A stretch of 64,000 nt of DNA, taken from positions 372,001 through 436,000 of the forward strand of contig NZ_BDAV01000009.1 in NCBI RefSeq assembly GCF_001612635.1, read 5' to 3'. The notes beneath the pieces were generated by a model, which saw only the letters and a program-made list of their open reading frames with translations, was not told the DNA's origin and ran no database searches. How positions within the stretch are numbered: the first letter of the stretch is position 1; each line of letters starts with the position of its first letter. This stretch comes from Nocardia africana NBRC 100379. Lineage in GTDB: Bacteria > Actinomycetota > Actinomycetes > Mycobacteriales > Mycobacteriaceae. The position numbers and the translations under genes are program-made. Shown piece by piece: positions 28,210 through 36,473 of the stretch.

Positions 28210-29178
28210 ATGTCGAGGATGGCGCCGGAGGTTGCCGCCGGGCGGCTGGGCTCCGGCACGAGTTGCGCGCTGGTCTCGGCGGTGTCGTTCGCGCTGTCCG
28301 GGCCGTTGGCGCGCGGCCTGATGACCGCCGGCTGGAGTTCCGCGGCGGTGGTGATCGTGCGTGTCCTCGTCGCCGCCGCGGCACTGGCGCCGATCGCGGC
28401 CCTACAGCTGCGAGGGAACTGGAAACTGTTGCGCCTCAACGCATCTCTGCTCCTCGCGTACGGCGTGGTGGCGATCGCCGGAGTGCAGCTGGCCTATTTC
28501 ACCGCTGTCGCGTATCTGGCGGTGGGGACGGCGCTGCTGATCCAATACTCCTCCCCGATCGCGGTGGTCGGCTGGTTGTGGCTGCGTCGCCGGCAACGCC
28601 CGGGGGTGGCGACGGTGGCCGGTGCGTGCCTCGGTGTGACCGGTCTGGCGCTGGTGGTCGACCTGCGTTCGGGCGTCGCGGCCGACCGGATCGGCATCGC
28701 GTGGGCGCTGCTCGCCATGGCCTGCGGGGTCGCCTATTTCGTGCTCTCCGCGCGCGGTGACGGCGCGCTGCCGGGAACGGTACTGGCCGCCGGCGGGCTG
28801 CTGGTCGGCGGGCTCGGACTGCTCGCCGCCGGTGGAGCGGGGATACTCCCGCTGCGTGCCACCACGAATCCGGTTGTGTACCAAGGCGTCACGATGCCGT
28901 GGTGGCTGCCGATCGCGATCCTCGGCACCGTGACCGCCGCCCTCGCCTACGTCGCCGGCATCGCGGCCACGCGCCTGCTCGGCTCCCGGGCGGCGGCGTT
29001 CACGGGTCTGCTCGAAGTGGTGGCGGCACTGATCTTCGCGTGGGCGCTGCTCGGTGAGGCCCCGCACCCCGTCCAGCTGGTCGGCGGGGTGCTGGTCCTC
29101 ACCGGCGTGCTCGTCGTGCGCCGCGGCGAGGCGGCCACCGTCTACGCCGATCAGTCGGTGAGCCGCTGCTCGGCGTAG
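28210..29178 (+). CDS. EamA/RhtA-type drug/metabolite transporter
   Basis: Ten-helix inner-membrane permease of the DMT superfamily, 322 residues with two EamA halves (about 15-150 and 165-310). The half-ends show the usual ASLLLAYGVVAIAGVQLAYF and LLEVVAALIFAWALLGEAPH patterns. Such carriers export amino acids or other metabolites. The 3' end overlaps by 28 bp the 3' end of the convergent MerR-family gene, so antisense read-through could affect both. A TAGCGT box lies 8 nt before the ATG. Confidence 0.88.
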   Translation: MSRMAPEVAAGRLGSGTSCALVSAVSFALSGPLARGLMTAGWSSAAVVIVRVLVAAAALAPIAALQLRGNWKLLRLNASLLLAYGVVAIAGVQLAYFTAVAYLAVGTALLIQYSSPIAVVGWLWLRRRQRPGVATVAGACLGVTGLALVVDLRSGVAADRIGIAWALLAMACGVAYFVLSARGDGALPGTVLAAGGLLVGGLGLLAAGGAGILPLRATTNPVVYQGVTMPWWLPIAILGTVTAALAYVAGIAATRLLGSRAAAFTGLLEVVAALIFAWALLGEAPHPVQLVGGVLVLTGVLVVRRGEAATVYADQSVSRCSA

Positions 29179-29921
29179 ACGGCCATGGCATCACGCTGGT
29201 ATTCGGCCAATCCGGACGCGATCCGCTCGTAGTTCGCCTTGAACCGTTCGTCGTCGACATACATCTGGCCGAGGCAGGTGTACGCGCTCCGGTTCGGGGT
29301 CCAGAAACGGCGAATACCCTCGTACTGAGCGTGGATTTCGGCCTGTACCGCCGCATCCTCGACCGGTGTCCCGGCGGCCATGAATTCGGCCATCCGGATC
29401 ATCGCGGCGGTCAGTTCCCGCTGCATGCGCTCGACATCCTCGGCGGTCATATCGGCGGTCGCCCGCCGGGACTGCTCGAACTGTTCGGGCCAGCGCTCCC
29501 GGGCCTCGTCGTCGTACTGCGTGTGATCGAAGCCCGCGAACAGATTTTCCGGGCGGTTGATCTGCACTGACATCTCCTTGTTCCCTTCGAGTTCGGCGAT
29601 GGTGCGCGCCACGGTCTCGGCCATCCGTCCCAGCCGGTCGCGTTCGGCGAGCAGCCGGGTGTACTGGCGTTTGAGCGCTGCCAGCGTGTCCGGTTCGGAG
29701 TCGACCGCCGCGGCGATCTCGGCGAGACCGAGCCCCAGCTCGCGCAGCACGAGGATCTGCTGCAGCCGCAACAGACTCCGCTCGTCGTAGTAGCGATAGC
29801 CGTTGCTGCCCACGTGGGCCGGGGTGAGCAGGCCGATGTCGTCGTAGTGGCGCAAGGTGCGGGCGGTGACTCCCGACATCTTCGCCACTTCCGCGATCGA
29901 CCAGCTCATGGTGCTTCCCAT
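29151..29921 (-). CDS. MerR-family regulator with TipAS-like ligand domain
   Basis: A 256-residue regulator. The MerR winged HTH spans residues 6-75 (WSIAEVAKMSGVTARTLRHY, then GYRYYDERSLLRLQQI) and is followed by the long dimer helix (about 80-115). The C-terminal part (about 130-256) matches the TipAS antibiotic-recognition domain, with ENLFAGFDHTQYDDEARERW and FWTPNRSAYTCLGQMYVDD. TipA-type proteins bind thiopeptides or other amphipathic antibiotics and activate their own promoter; such a promoter is visible upstream. An AGGACAG precedes the ATG. Confidence 0.9.
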   Translation of the reverse strand: MGSTMSWSIAEVAKMSGVTARTLRHYDDIGLLTPAHVGSNGYRYYDERSLLRLQQILVLRELGLGLAEIAAAVDSEPDTLAALKRQYTRLLAERDRLGRMAETVARTIAELEGNKEMSVQINRPENLFAGFDHTQYDDEARERWPEQFEQSRRATADMTAEDVERMQRELTAAMIRMAEFMAAGTPVEDAAVQAEIHAQYEGIRRFWTPNRSAYTCLGQMYVDDERFKANYERIASGLAEYQRDAMAVYAEQRLTD

Positions 29922-29957
29922 CTGTCCTGCGGGCCGGTCGCTCCGGCCTCGTCTTCG

Positions 29958-29988
29958 ACGGTAGAAGTTGCCGTAACGTGAAGGTCAA
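29958..29988 (-). promoter_or_regulatory. MerR-type autoregulated promoter of the TipA-like gene
   Basis: Read on the minus strand, TTGACC (29988-29983) and TACCGT (29963-29958) are separated by 19 bp, the over-long spacing that MerR proteins correct by DNA distortion. It lies about 37 nt upstream of the ATG. Confidence 0.7.
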
Positions 29989-30614
29989 GCCGGAAATTCG
30001 GCGCCCGGGCGTAGCCCGAGCAGGGTTTCGGCGATCCGCCCCATCTCGGCGAGGTACCGGGCGCGCTCGGGCGCCGGATGGCCCCGGCGGGCGAGCATGC
30101 CGCGGGTCAGCGCGTAGCCGACGGTTTCGGCGACCATGCGGGCCGGCGCCGCGAGGGCGATGGTCCCGGCCCGCTGTTCCCGGTCCAGGTACCGCGCGAA
30201 GCGGCGGATGGGGCGTTCGGAGATTTCGGTGGCCAGTTCGCCGATCTCCGGGTCCACGGCGCCGCGCTCCTCGATCAGCCGCAGCAGCGGACCGGCGTGC
30301 AGCACCGCCTCGGCGAACGATTCTATGGTGGCGCGCAACATCTCTCGCGGATCGGCATCGGTCAGTTCGGGTTCCTGCGCGGCGAGGAATTCGTCACGAA
30401 CCCGCGCGGCGAGCGCGTGGAAGATCTCGTCCTTGGACGCGAAGTACACATACAACGTCGCGCGGGAGACACCGGCTCGGGCGGTGATCGCGGCCACCGT
30501 GGTCGCCGCGTAGCCACGTTCGATGAAAACGTCCGCCGCGGCATCGAGCAGGGCACGATGCCGGTCGGTATCCGAGCGCTCCCGGGCCGCGCGCACACTC
30601 CACGCCGACGTCAT
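29985..30614 (-). CDS. TetR-family repressor, divergent from the acyl-CoA carboxylase
   Basis: TetR/AcrR regulator of 209 residues. The HTH spans about residues 15-62 (RALLDAAADVFIERGYAATT, then ITARAGVSRATLYVYFASKDEI). The C-terminal helical domain would bind a ligand, plausibly an acyl-CoA given its neighbour (inference). I chose the ATG at 30614: a TATGCT box sits 7 nt upstream with TTGACA 16 bp further back, a textbook promoter giving a leaderless mRNA. An ATG at 30626 would lie inside that -10 box. The operator in between probably serves both genes. Confidence 0.88.
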   Translation of the reverse strand: MTSAWSVRAARERSDTDRHRALLDAAADVFIERGYAATTVAAITARAGVSRATLYVYFASKDEIFHALAARVRDEFLAAQEPELTDADPREMLRATIESFAEAVLHAGPLLRLIEERGAVDPEIGELATEISERPIRRFARYLDREQRAGTIALAAPARMVAETVGYALTRGMLARRGHPAPERARYLAEMGRIAETLLGLRPGAEFPA

Positions 30615-30621
30615 ACCGTCC

Positions 30622-30656
30622 AGCATATTGACGTTGACGTCAATGTCAATCAGACT
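30622..30656. promoter_or_regulatory. shared operator and divergent promoters, tetR / acyl-CoA carboxylase
   Basis: ATTGACGT (30627-30634) and ACGTCAAT (30637-30644) make an 8+2+8 palindrome. Leftward promoter: TTGACA (30649-30644), 16 bp, TATGCT (30627-30622). Rightward promoter: TTGACG (30628-30633), 17 bp, CAGACT (30651-30656), then 6 nt to the ATG. A repressor bound here would block both, so autoregulation is expected. Confidence 0.75.
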
Positions 30657-30662
30657 GGCCGC

Positions 30663-33600
30663 ATGCAGGTGGTGGTGGCGAACCGGGGTGAAGTGGCGGT
30701 CCGAGTGTTGCGGACGGCGCGAGAGCGCGGCTACGGCACGCGGGCGTTGGCGACGGCGGACGAGCCGGATGCGATGCCGGTGCGGCTGGCCGACGAGGCG
30801 GTCCGGCTGCCGGGCTCCGGAGCCGCGGCCTACCTCGACATCGACGCCGTCGTCGCGGCCGCCGGGAGTGCGGGGCCGGGCGCACTGGTCCATCCGGGAT
30901 ACGGATTCCTCAGCGAGAGCGCTGATTTCGCCGCAGCGTGCGCGGCGGCGGGGCTGGTGTTCGTCGGGCCGGCTCCGGAGGTGTTGCGGATTTTCGGCGA
31001 CAAGGTGGCGGCGCGGCGCGCCGCGGAACAGGCCGGTGTCGCGGTGCTGCCCGCGACCGCCGGCGCCGCCGGGCCCGAACAGATCGAGGCCCTGCTGCTC
31101 GCCCATCCCGAGGGCGTGATGATCAAGGCGACGGCCGGTGGCGGTGGCCGCGGGATGCGCGTGGTGCGCTGTCGCGAGGAACTGGCGCAGGCCTATGCCC
31201 AGTGTCGCGCCGAGGCCCGTGCGGGTTTCGGTGACGACACCGTCTACGCCGAGGCGTTGGTGGAACATGCCCGCCACATCGAGGTGCAGATCGTCGCCGA
31301 CGGGTCGCGCGCGGTCGCGATCGGCGATCGCGATTGCAGCGTGCAGCGGCGGCGCCAGAAACTGATCGAGATCGCGCCCGCGCCCTCCCTCGCGCCGGAT
31401 ATGCGCGAGCGCCTGCATTCGGCGGCGGTGCGACTGGCCGAAACGGTCGGTTGCCGTGGCGTGATCACGGTCGAATTCCTGGTGCGCGACGACACCGCGT
31501 GGTTTCTCGAGGTCAATCCGCGGTTGCAGGTCGAGCACACCGTCACCGAGGAGGTGACGGGCCTGGATCTGGTGGCCGTGCAGTTCGACCTCGCGCAGGC
31601 GCACACCCTGAACGAGCTCGAACTGTCGCACGCCCCCCGCGGATATGCGGTGCAGGTGCGGGTCAATGCCGAAATCCTCAGCGCGACAGGTGATGTCCTG
31701 CCCAGCACCGGAGTGCTCACCCGGTTCACCCCGCCGACCGGATCCGGTGTGCGCGTCGACACCGCCGCCTACAGCGGCATGCGTCAGGGCGCCGGTTTCG
31801 ATTCACTGCTGGCCAAGATCATCGCGCGCGGACCGACCTACCCGGCGGCGCTGCGGCGAGCCGCCGACGCACTGGCCGAAACCACGATCGACGGCATCGA
31901 CACCACGGTCGCCCTGCAGCGCGCCGTCCTCGACGCCTTATCCGGCGACACCACGGTCGACACGATGTGGTTCGAACGTCACAGCGCCGAATTGACCGCG
32001 CGGGCCGGGGAATCGGCTCCCCCGCCGGCGCCCCCGGTCGACGTTGCGCCGGCGGCGGTGGAGCAGTACGACGGCGACGAGCAGGTGTTGCGCTCACCGC
32101 TGGGCGGCACGGTGATCAGTGTCGCCGCACCGGGCACGGTGGTAGCCGCGGGTGCCGAGGTCGCCGTCGTCGAGGCGATGAAGATGCATCACGTGGTCCG
32201 CGCCGCCCAGTCGTTGCGGGTGCTGCGGGTGCTGGCCGAACCCGCGACGGTGGTGGATCCGCATGCGCCACTGCTGGTGTGGGACGACGCGGATCACGAC
32301 GGTGAGAACACCGGCCTCGCCGCCGTGGACCTCGACGCCGAACGCGACGATCTCGCGCAGGTGCGGGCCCGCCACCGTGCCGGACTCGACGAGGCACGTC
32401 CGGAGGCGGTGGCCAAACGGCACCGGCTGGGGCGTCGCACCGCCCGCGAGAACATCGCGGATCTGGTCGACGACGACAGTTTCGTCGAATACGGGGCGCT
32501 GGCGGTGGCGGCGCAGCGTTCCCGGCGCAGTATCGACGATCTCATCGCCAATACGCCCGCCGACGGACTCGTCGCGGGTGTGGCGACGATCAACGCCGGC
32601 CGATTCGGGCACGACCGCTCCCGGGCGGTGGTCATGTCCTACGACTACACCGTGCTGGCCGGTACCCAGGGCATGCGCAATCACGCCAAGACCGACCGCA
32701 TGCTGGAACTGGCACGCGACCAACGACTTCCGGTGGTGTTCTTCACCGAGGGCGGCGGCGGACGGCCCGGCGACACCGATCACGCGGGCATCTCCGGACT
32801 GGACGTGACGACGTTCCGCGCGATGGCCGCCCTGTCGGGCAAGGTCCCGCTGATCGGCATCGTGTCCGGGCGCTGTTTCGCCGGTAATGCCGCGCTGCTC
32901 GGCATGTGTGATGTCGTCATCGCCACACCCGACGCCAATATCGGCATGGGCGGGCCCGCGATGATCGAGGGCGGCGGACTGGGTGTGTACACGCCGGAGG
33001 AGATCGGCCCGGTGCGGGTGCAGCGCCGCAATGGTGTGGTGCACATCGTCGCGGGCGACGAGGCCGAGGCGGTGGCGATCGCCCGCGACTATCTCGGGTA
33101 TTTCCAAGGGACGCTCGACACGTGGGAGGAGCCGGACCCGCGACTGGCCCGCCATGTGGTGCCGGAGGACCGGCTGCGGGCCTACGACATCCGCGCGGCC
33201 GTGGCCGCGGTCGCCGACACCGGTTCGGTCTTGGAATTGCGCCGCGACTGGGGCGTGGGCGTGGTCACCGCCCTGATCCGCGTGCAGGGCAGGCCCTTCG
33301 GGCTCATCGCCAACGACTGCCATCACCTCGGCGGCGCCATCGACGCACCGGCGGCCGACAAGCTCAGCGCCTTCCTGCGGTTGTGCGACGCGCACGGTCT
33401 GCCCATCGTATCGCTGTGTGACACACCGGGTTTCATGGTCGGACCGGAGGCCGAAACCCATGCCACGGTCACCAAGTTCAGCCGTCTGTTCATCGACGCG
33501 GCGGCGATGTCGGTGCCGTGGGGCACCGTCATTCTGCGCAAGGGCTATGGATTGGGTGCGCAGGCGATGGCGGCCGGATCGTTTCGCGCCCCGCGGTTCG

Positions 33601-33836
33601 TCATCGCCTGGCCCACCGGGGAAATCGGCGGTATGGGGTTGGAGGGAGCCGTGCGGCTGGGTTTCGCGAAGGAACTCGCGGCGATCGAGGATCCGGCGCA
33701 GCGGGCCACGGCATTCGACAATCTCGTTCGTGCCGCCTACGAGAGCGGGAAGGCGCTCACCGCCGCGACGGTGCTCGAACTCGACGACGTCATCGATCCG
33801 GCGCAGACGCGCCGCTGGATCGGCACCCTGCGCTGA
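30663..33836 (+). CDS. single-chain biotin-dependent acyl-CoA carboxylase
   Basis: A 1057-residue protein containing all parts of a biotin-dependent carboxylase. The biotin carboxylase is at about 1-430 (ATP-grasp motif KATAGGGGRGMR, EVNPRLQVEHTVTE). The biotin carboxyl carrier domain has the biotinyl lysine K507 in EAMKM. The carboxyltransferase runs from about 558 to the end (TDHAGISGLDVTTF, DTPGFMVGPEAE, GTVILRKGYGLGAQAMAAGS). This order matches the single-chain long-chain acyl-CoA carboxylases known from Mycobacterium and Rhodopseudomonas, which act on several acyl-CoAs. It carboxylates an acyl-CoA, probably for lipid synthesis or degradation. It is controlled by the divergent TetR; a leaderless start is likely because no Shine-Dalgarno is seen. 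Confidence 0.92.
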   Translation: MQVVVANRGEVAVRVLRTARERGYGTRALATADEPDAMPVRLADEAVRLPGSGAAAYLDIDAVVAAAGSAGPGALVHPGYGFLSESADFAAACAAAGLVFVGPAPEVLRIFGDKVAARRAAEQAGVAVLPATAGAAGPEQIEALLLAHPEGVMIKATAGGGGRGMRVVRCREELAQAYAQCRAEARAGFGDDTVYAEALVEHARHIEVQIVADGSRAVAIGDRDCSVQRRRQKLIEIAPAPSLAPDMRERLHSAAVRLAETVGCRGVITVEFLVRDDTAWFLEVNPRLQVEHTVTEEVTGLDLVAVQFDLAQAHTLNELELSHAPRGYAVQVRVNAEILSATGDVLPSTGVLTRFTPPTGSGVRVDTAAYSGMRQGAGFDSLLAKIIARGPTYPAALRRAADALAETTIDGIDTTVALQRAVLDALSGDTTVDTMWFERHSAELTARAGESAPPPAPPVDVAPAAVEQYDGDEQVLRSPLGGTVISVAAPGTVVAAGAEVAVVEAMKMHHVVRAAQSLRVLRVLAEPATVVDPHAPLLVWDDADHDGENTGLAAVDLDAERDDLAQVRARHRAGLDEARPEAVAKRHRLGRRTARENIADLVDDDSFVEYGALAVAAQRSRRSIDDLIANTPADGLVAGVATINAGRFGHDRSRAVVMSYDYTVLAGTQGMRNHAKTDRMLELARDQRLPVVFFTEGGGGRPGDTDHAGISGLDVTTFRAMAALSGKVPLIGIVSGRCFAGNAALLGMCDVVIATPDANIGMGGPAMIEGGGLGVYTPEEIGPVRVQRRNGVVHIVAGDEAEAVAIARDYLGYFQGTLDTWEEPDPRLARHVVPEDRLRAYDIRAAVAAVADTGSVLELRRDWGVGVVTALIRVQGRPFGLIANDCHHLGGAIDAPAADKLSAFLRLCDAHGLPIVSLCDTPGFMVGPEAETHATVTKFSRLFIDAAAMSVPWGTVILRKGYGLGAQAMAAGSFRAPRFVIAWPTGEIGGMGLEGAVRLGFAKELAAIEDPAQRATAFDNLVRAAYESGKALTAATVLELDDVIDPAQTRRWIGTLR

Positions 33837-33861
33837 GCGCGGGCGCCGAACCCCGTGCGGC

Positions 33862-34674
33862 TCAGGCGGTTTTGCGGGCGAGCCCGGCGACGATCAGTTG
33901 CTCCCACACGCTGAGTTCGCGGCCGTTGCCGGAGTCCTCGGCGGCGGACTGCGGCCACCAGCGCGCGCACGGCTGCAGGCCCGGATCGAGCAGTTCCAGG
34001 TCTCCGAACAGCGCCTCGATCTCGTCGTCGTTGCGCCAGCGACCGCGCCCGAAGGCGTCGAGCACCTTCCGCTCGGTGGTGTTGGTCTCGCGGTTGTGCC
34101 CGGAGCGGAAATGGGAGATGTAGACCTGACTGCCGGCCGGAACGCGGGCGGCCCAGTCGCCGACCACACCGGCGGGATTCTCGTTGTCCTCCACGAAGGC
34201 CAGCACGACGCCGAACAGCAGGCCCACCGGTTCGTCGAAGTTGATCAGCCGCGCGACGTCCGGATTGCCGGCGATGTCGGAGACCTGGCACAGGTCGCCA
34301 TCGAGCACCGTGATCCGATCGTCGATCGACAGCAGTGCGCGGCCGTGGGCGACGACGAACGGATCGTTGTCGACGTAGACGATCGGTGCGTCGGGATGCT
34401 GACGGCGCACCACGTCGTGCACGTTCTCGCTGGTGGGCAATCCGCATCCCAGGTCGATGTATTGGCGAATCCCATTGGCGCACATGCTGCGTACGGCGCG
34501 GAGCGTGGCGGCCCGAGCGGTGATCGCGACCTGTTCGGAACCGGGCAGGAAGCCGATGAAGTAGTCGGCGAGGTTCTGATCGACGCCGTAGTTGTCCCGC
34601 CCGCCGAGGATGTAGTCGTATACCCGTGCCACGCTCGGCCTTGCTTGCCGTGCTCGCATGGCGTCGTCGTTCAC
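33862..34674 (-). CDS. SAM-dependent methyltransferase, PF04672 family (paralogue)
   Basis: A 270-residue homologue of the protein at 22144-22968. RPSVARVYDYILGGRDNYGVD, YIDLGCGLPT (SAM motif), YVDNDPFVVAHGRALLSIDD and YISHFRSGHN align directly. Here the family's HH after the fourth strand reads FGVVLAFVEDNENP instead of FSAILHHLNDDENP, so substrate or activity may differ. The GTG at 34674 follows GAGAGG. The function is unknown. It is convergent with the carboxylase gene. Confidence 0.86.
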   Translation of the reverse strand: MNDDAMRARQARPSVARVYDYILGGRDNYGVDQNLADYFIGFLPGSEQVAITARAATLRAVRSMCANGIRQYIDLGCGLPTSENVHDVVRRQHPDAPIVYVDNDPFVVAHGRALLSIDDRITVLDGDLCQVSDIAGNPDVARLINFDEPVGLLFGVVLAFVEDNENPAGVVGDWAARVPAGSQVYISHFRSGHNRETNTTERKVLDAFGRGRWRNDDEIEALFGDLELLDPGLQPCARWWPQSAAEDSGNGRELSVWEQLIVAGLARKTA

Positions 34675-34826
34675 TTGTCACCTCTCGTTCCCACGACGCC
34701 CGTCGCAGCCGTGGCTGATGTAGTTGTCGAGCATAGCGGTCGCCCCCCACCGAAGCCGACGATCGACTCGGTCTCGGCGTGGTTTTCCGGGCCTGTCGCC
34801 GGTTGATGGCGTGAATGATCACCACA

Positions 34827-35969
34827 TCAGCGGGGATCGGCCACTTCTGCTGCGCCAGTGCCTGATTCGCTCGCATCGGCGGTGCGCATGCCGGTCCGCC
34901 GCGACAGTTCGGCGTCGAGTTGCGCCTCGGCCCGTTCGGCCCGGGCCAAAGTCTGGCGGCGCGCGTCCTCGACCGCCGCCAGCCGGGCCGCGGTCTGCTG
35001 CGCGACGCGTTCGGCGGCCGCGGCGGCTTCGGCGCGCACGGCGGCGATGTCGTCGGCTGCGCGCTGTTGTGCCGCGATCGCCTCCGCACGCATCCGGTCG
35101 ATCTCGCCGCGGGCACGGGCCAATTCCGCCTTGACCTCCTCGAGCGTCCGGTTCCGTTCGGCGACCGCCGATTCGGCGCGCTCGATGGCGCGTTCGGCGT
35201 CGGCGGCGCGCTGGACGGCAAGGTCACGCTCGGCGCCGGCGGCGGTGATGCGCTGGGCACTGTCGCGGCGCACCTGTTCGAGCTCCGCGGTGAGCGTGGT
35301 GCGCGCCAGGTCGATCTGTTCGGCGGCGTGCCGTCGCGCCTCGTCCACATCGTGCGCACACTGCGCGCGAACCGCGCGGATCTCGGTGTCGGCCTCGGTG
35401 CGTGCGGCGAACACGTCGTCGGCGGCTTGTTTGCTGACGCGCTGCACTTCTCGCAGTGCGTCGTCGCGTGCGGCCAGTGCCTCCGCGATGCGCGCTTCGG
35501 CGGCCTCGGCGGCCGCGGCGGCGTCTTCGGCTGCCGATTCGGCCGCGGCGCGGGCTTCTTCGGCCTCGCGCCGCGCCTTCTCGGCCGCCACGGACGCGAC
35601 CTCGGCCTCCGCGATTCGCCGCGCGGCATCGGCCTGCACGGCCTGGACCTGCGCTTCGGCCACCGAGGGGTCGGCCAGGGTCGATAGTTCGGCCACCGCC
35701 ACCGACAACGTGTTGCTCAGCTGGTCGGCCAGAGTCCGGAATTGAGTGAGCATCTCGTCGGCCCGCACCCGGGCGGCGGTCACCGGGCCCGGTTGCGTCA
35801 CAGTGACGTTCGTCTCCGTCCCCTCACCCTCCTGCTGGCGGCGTTGCCGCTCCCGCCATGCCCGCCATCGCGTGTGTTCGGGGTGGTCGCAATATTCCGA
35901 CGGCCGTCCCGGAGTCCCGCCGCGAGTGATGGTGCGCGTACAGCCCGGGTAGTTACAGATGCTCGACAC
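34827..35969 (-). CDS. long coiled-coil protein with Cys/His N-terminal module
   Basis: A 380-residue protein. The N-terminal 45 residues hold a probable zinc site: C5, C10, C27 and H29 or H32 (ICNYPGC, then GRPSEYCDHPEH), followed by a basic helix RWRAWRERQRRQQ that could bind DNA. From about 60 to 365 it is one almost uninterrupted Ala/Glu/Arg-rich coiled coil. The architecture recalls KfrA-type plasmid proteins, but the N-terminal domain is different. I chose the GTG at 35969, with TACGAT 6 nt before it (leaderless). The longer frame to 36038 needs a TTG and adds residues unlike the family. Upstream lie three large inverted repeats. The function is unknown; DNA organisation or partition is a guess. 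Confidence 0.8.
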   Translation of the reverse strand: MSSICNYPGCTRTITRGGTPGRPSEYCDHPEHTRWRAWRERQRRQQEGEGTETNVTVTQPGPVTAARVRADEMLTQFRTLADQLSNTLSVAVAELSTLADPSVAEAQVQAVQADAARRIAEAEVASVAAEKARREAEEARAAAESAAEDAAAAAEAAEARIAEALAARDDALREVQRVSKQAADDVFAARTEADTEIRAVRAQCAHDVDEARRHAAEQIDLARTTLTAELEQVRRDSAQRITAAGAERDLAVQRAADAERAIERAESAVAERNRTLEEVKAELARARGEIDRMRAEAIAAQQRAADDIAAVRAEAAAAAERVAQQTAARLAAVEDARRQTLARAERAEAQLDAELSRRTGMRTADASESGTGAAEVADPR

Positions 35970-36054
35970 AGGAGAATCGTAGCGTTTGTTTCGTCGTCCC
36001 CAACGGAATGACACGAAACGAAAGCGGTGAATCGCCAAGAGGTTCCGCTGTGGC

Positions 36055-36089
36055 CTGACCTCCGATAAGTGAACCTTATCGGAGGTCAG
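36055..36089. repeat. perfect 15-bp inverted repeat
   Basis: CTGACCTCCGATAAG (36055-36069) and CTTATCGGAGGTCAG (36075-36089) are exact reverse complements around a 5-nt centre TGAAC. The near-symmetric arms with a short core look like a recombinase or partition-protein target as much as a terminator. No second copy was found in the window by eye. Confidence 0.85.
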
Positions 36090-36122
36090 CGGCGCGCTCG
36101 TCGTCCAGAATTACTCTCGCCA

Positions 36123-36169
36123 TTGCGTTTACGTTTGGTCACGTCCAACCAAACGTAATCCCAACGCAA
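36123..36169. repeat. 17-bp imperfect inverted repeat
   Basis: The left arm is TTGCGTTTACGTTTGGT (36123-36139). The right arm is ACCAAACGTA (36148-36157) continuing as AACGCAA (36163-36169) after a 5-nt bulge, around an 8-nt centre. It is a second large dyad, 34 nt from the first. Confidence 0.8.
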
Positions 36170-36190
36170 CTCATGAAAAACTGTGCTCGG

Positions 36191-36206
36191 TGGTACTTGC
36201 GTACCA
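36191..36206. repeat. 6-bp inverted repeat
   Basis: TGGTAC (36191-36196) and GTACCA (36201-36206) flank the tetranucleotide TTGC. It is the third dyad in a 150-base stretch. Confidence 0.6.
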
Positions 36207-36432
36207 ATCGGCTAAGACGGTGACGCCGACACCCCGAACGCAACGCCAGGCATCTCACGGACGCCCCCGACAGCCCTTCTCGCCCATGGAGTGGCGAACC
36301 GCGAGGATGGGGGGTGACCGAGAGCTAGAGCCCGTCGCCGCCGGTCCCCCACGCGGGACGGTATGACCGGCCCGCGACACAAATTTCATCCACCGAGAGA
36401 CAAGCGGACAAGATCCGACCTAGTTCGCTGCG

Positions 36433-36456
36433 ATTGTCGGTACCGGAATCGACAAT
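36433..36456. promoter_or_regulatory. dyad in the DinB gene promoter region
   Basis: ATTGTCG (36433-36439) and CGACAAT (36450-36456) are separated by 10 nt and end 17 nt before the ATG. The pair fits a repressor operator; the regulator is unknown. Confidence 0.5.
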
Positions 36457-36473
36457 GACCCGAAAGGACAACG

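Larger units (their letters stand above)
35970..36473. other. 504-base non-coding region rich in inverted repeats
   Basis: This stretch between the divergent coiled-coil and DinB genes is more AT-rich than its surroundings and contains no gene I can support. It holds the coiled-coil gene's promoter (TACGAT at 35981-35976), three inverted repeats at 36055-36206 listed separately, a quiet segment, and a dyad near the DinB start. Confidence 0.7.

Noticed and set aside
33737..35629. 630-codon minus-strand frame
   Set aside because: It is a frame-shifted reading of the coiled-coil gene and the methyltransferase; Pro/Arg-rich with no family features.
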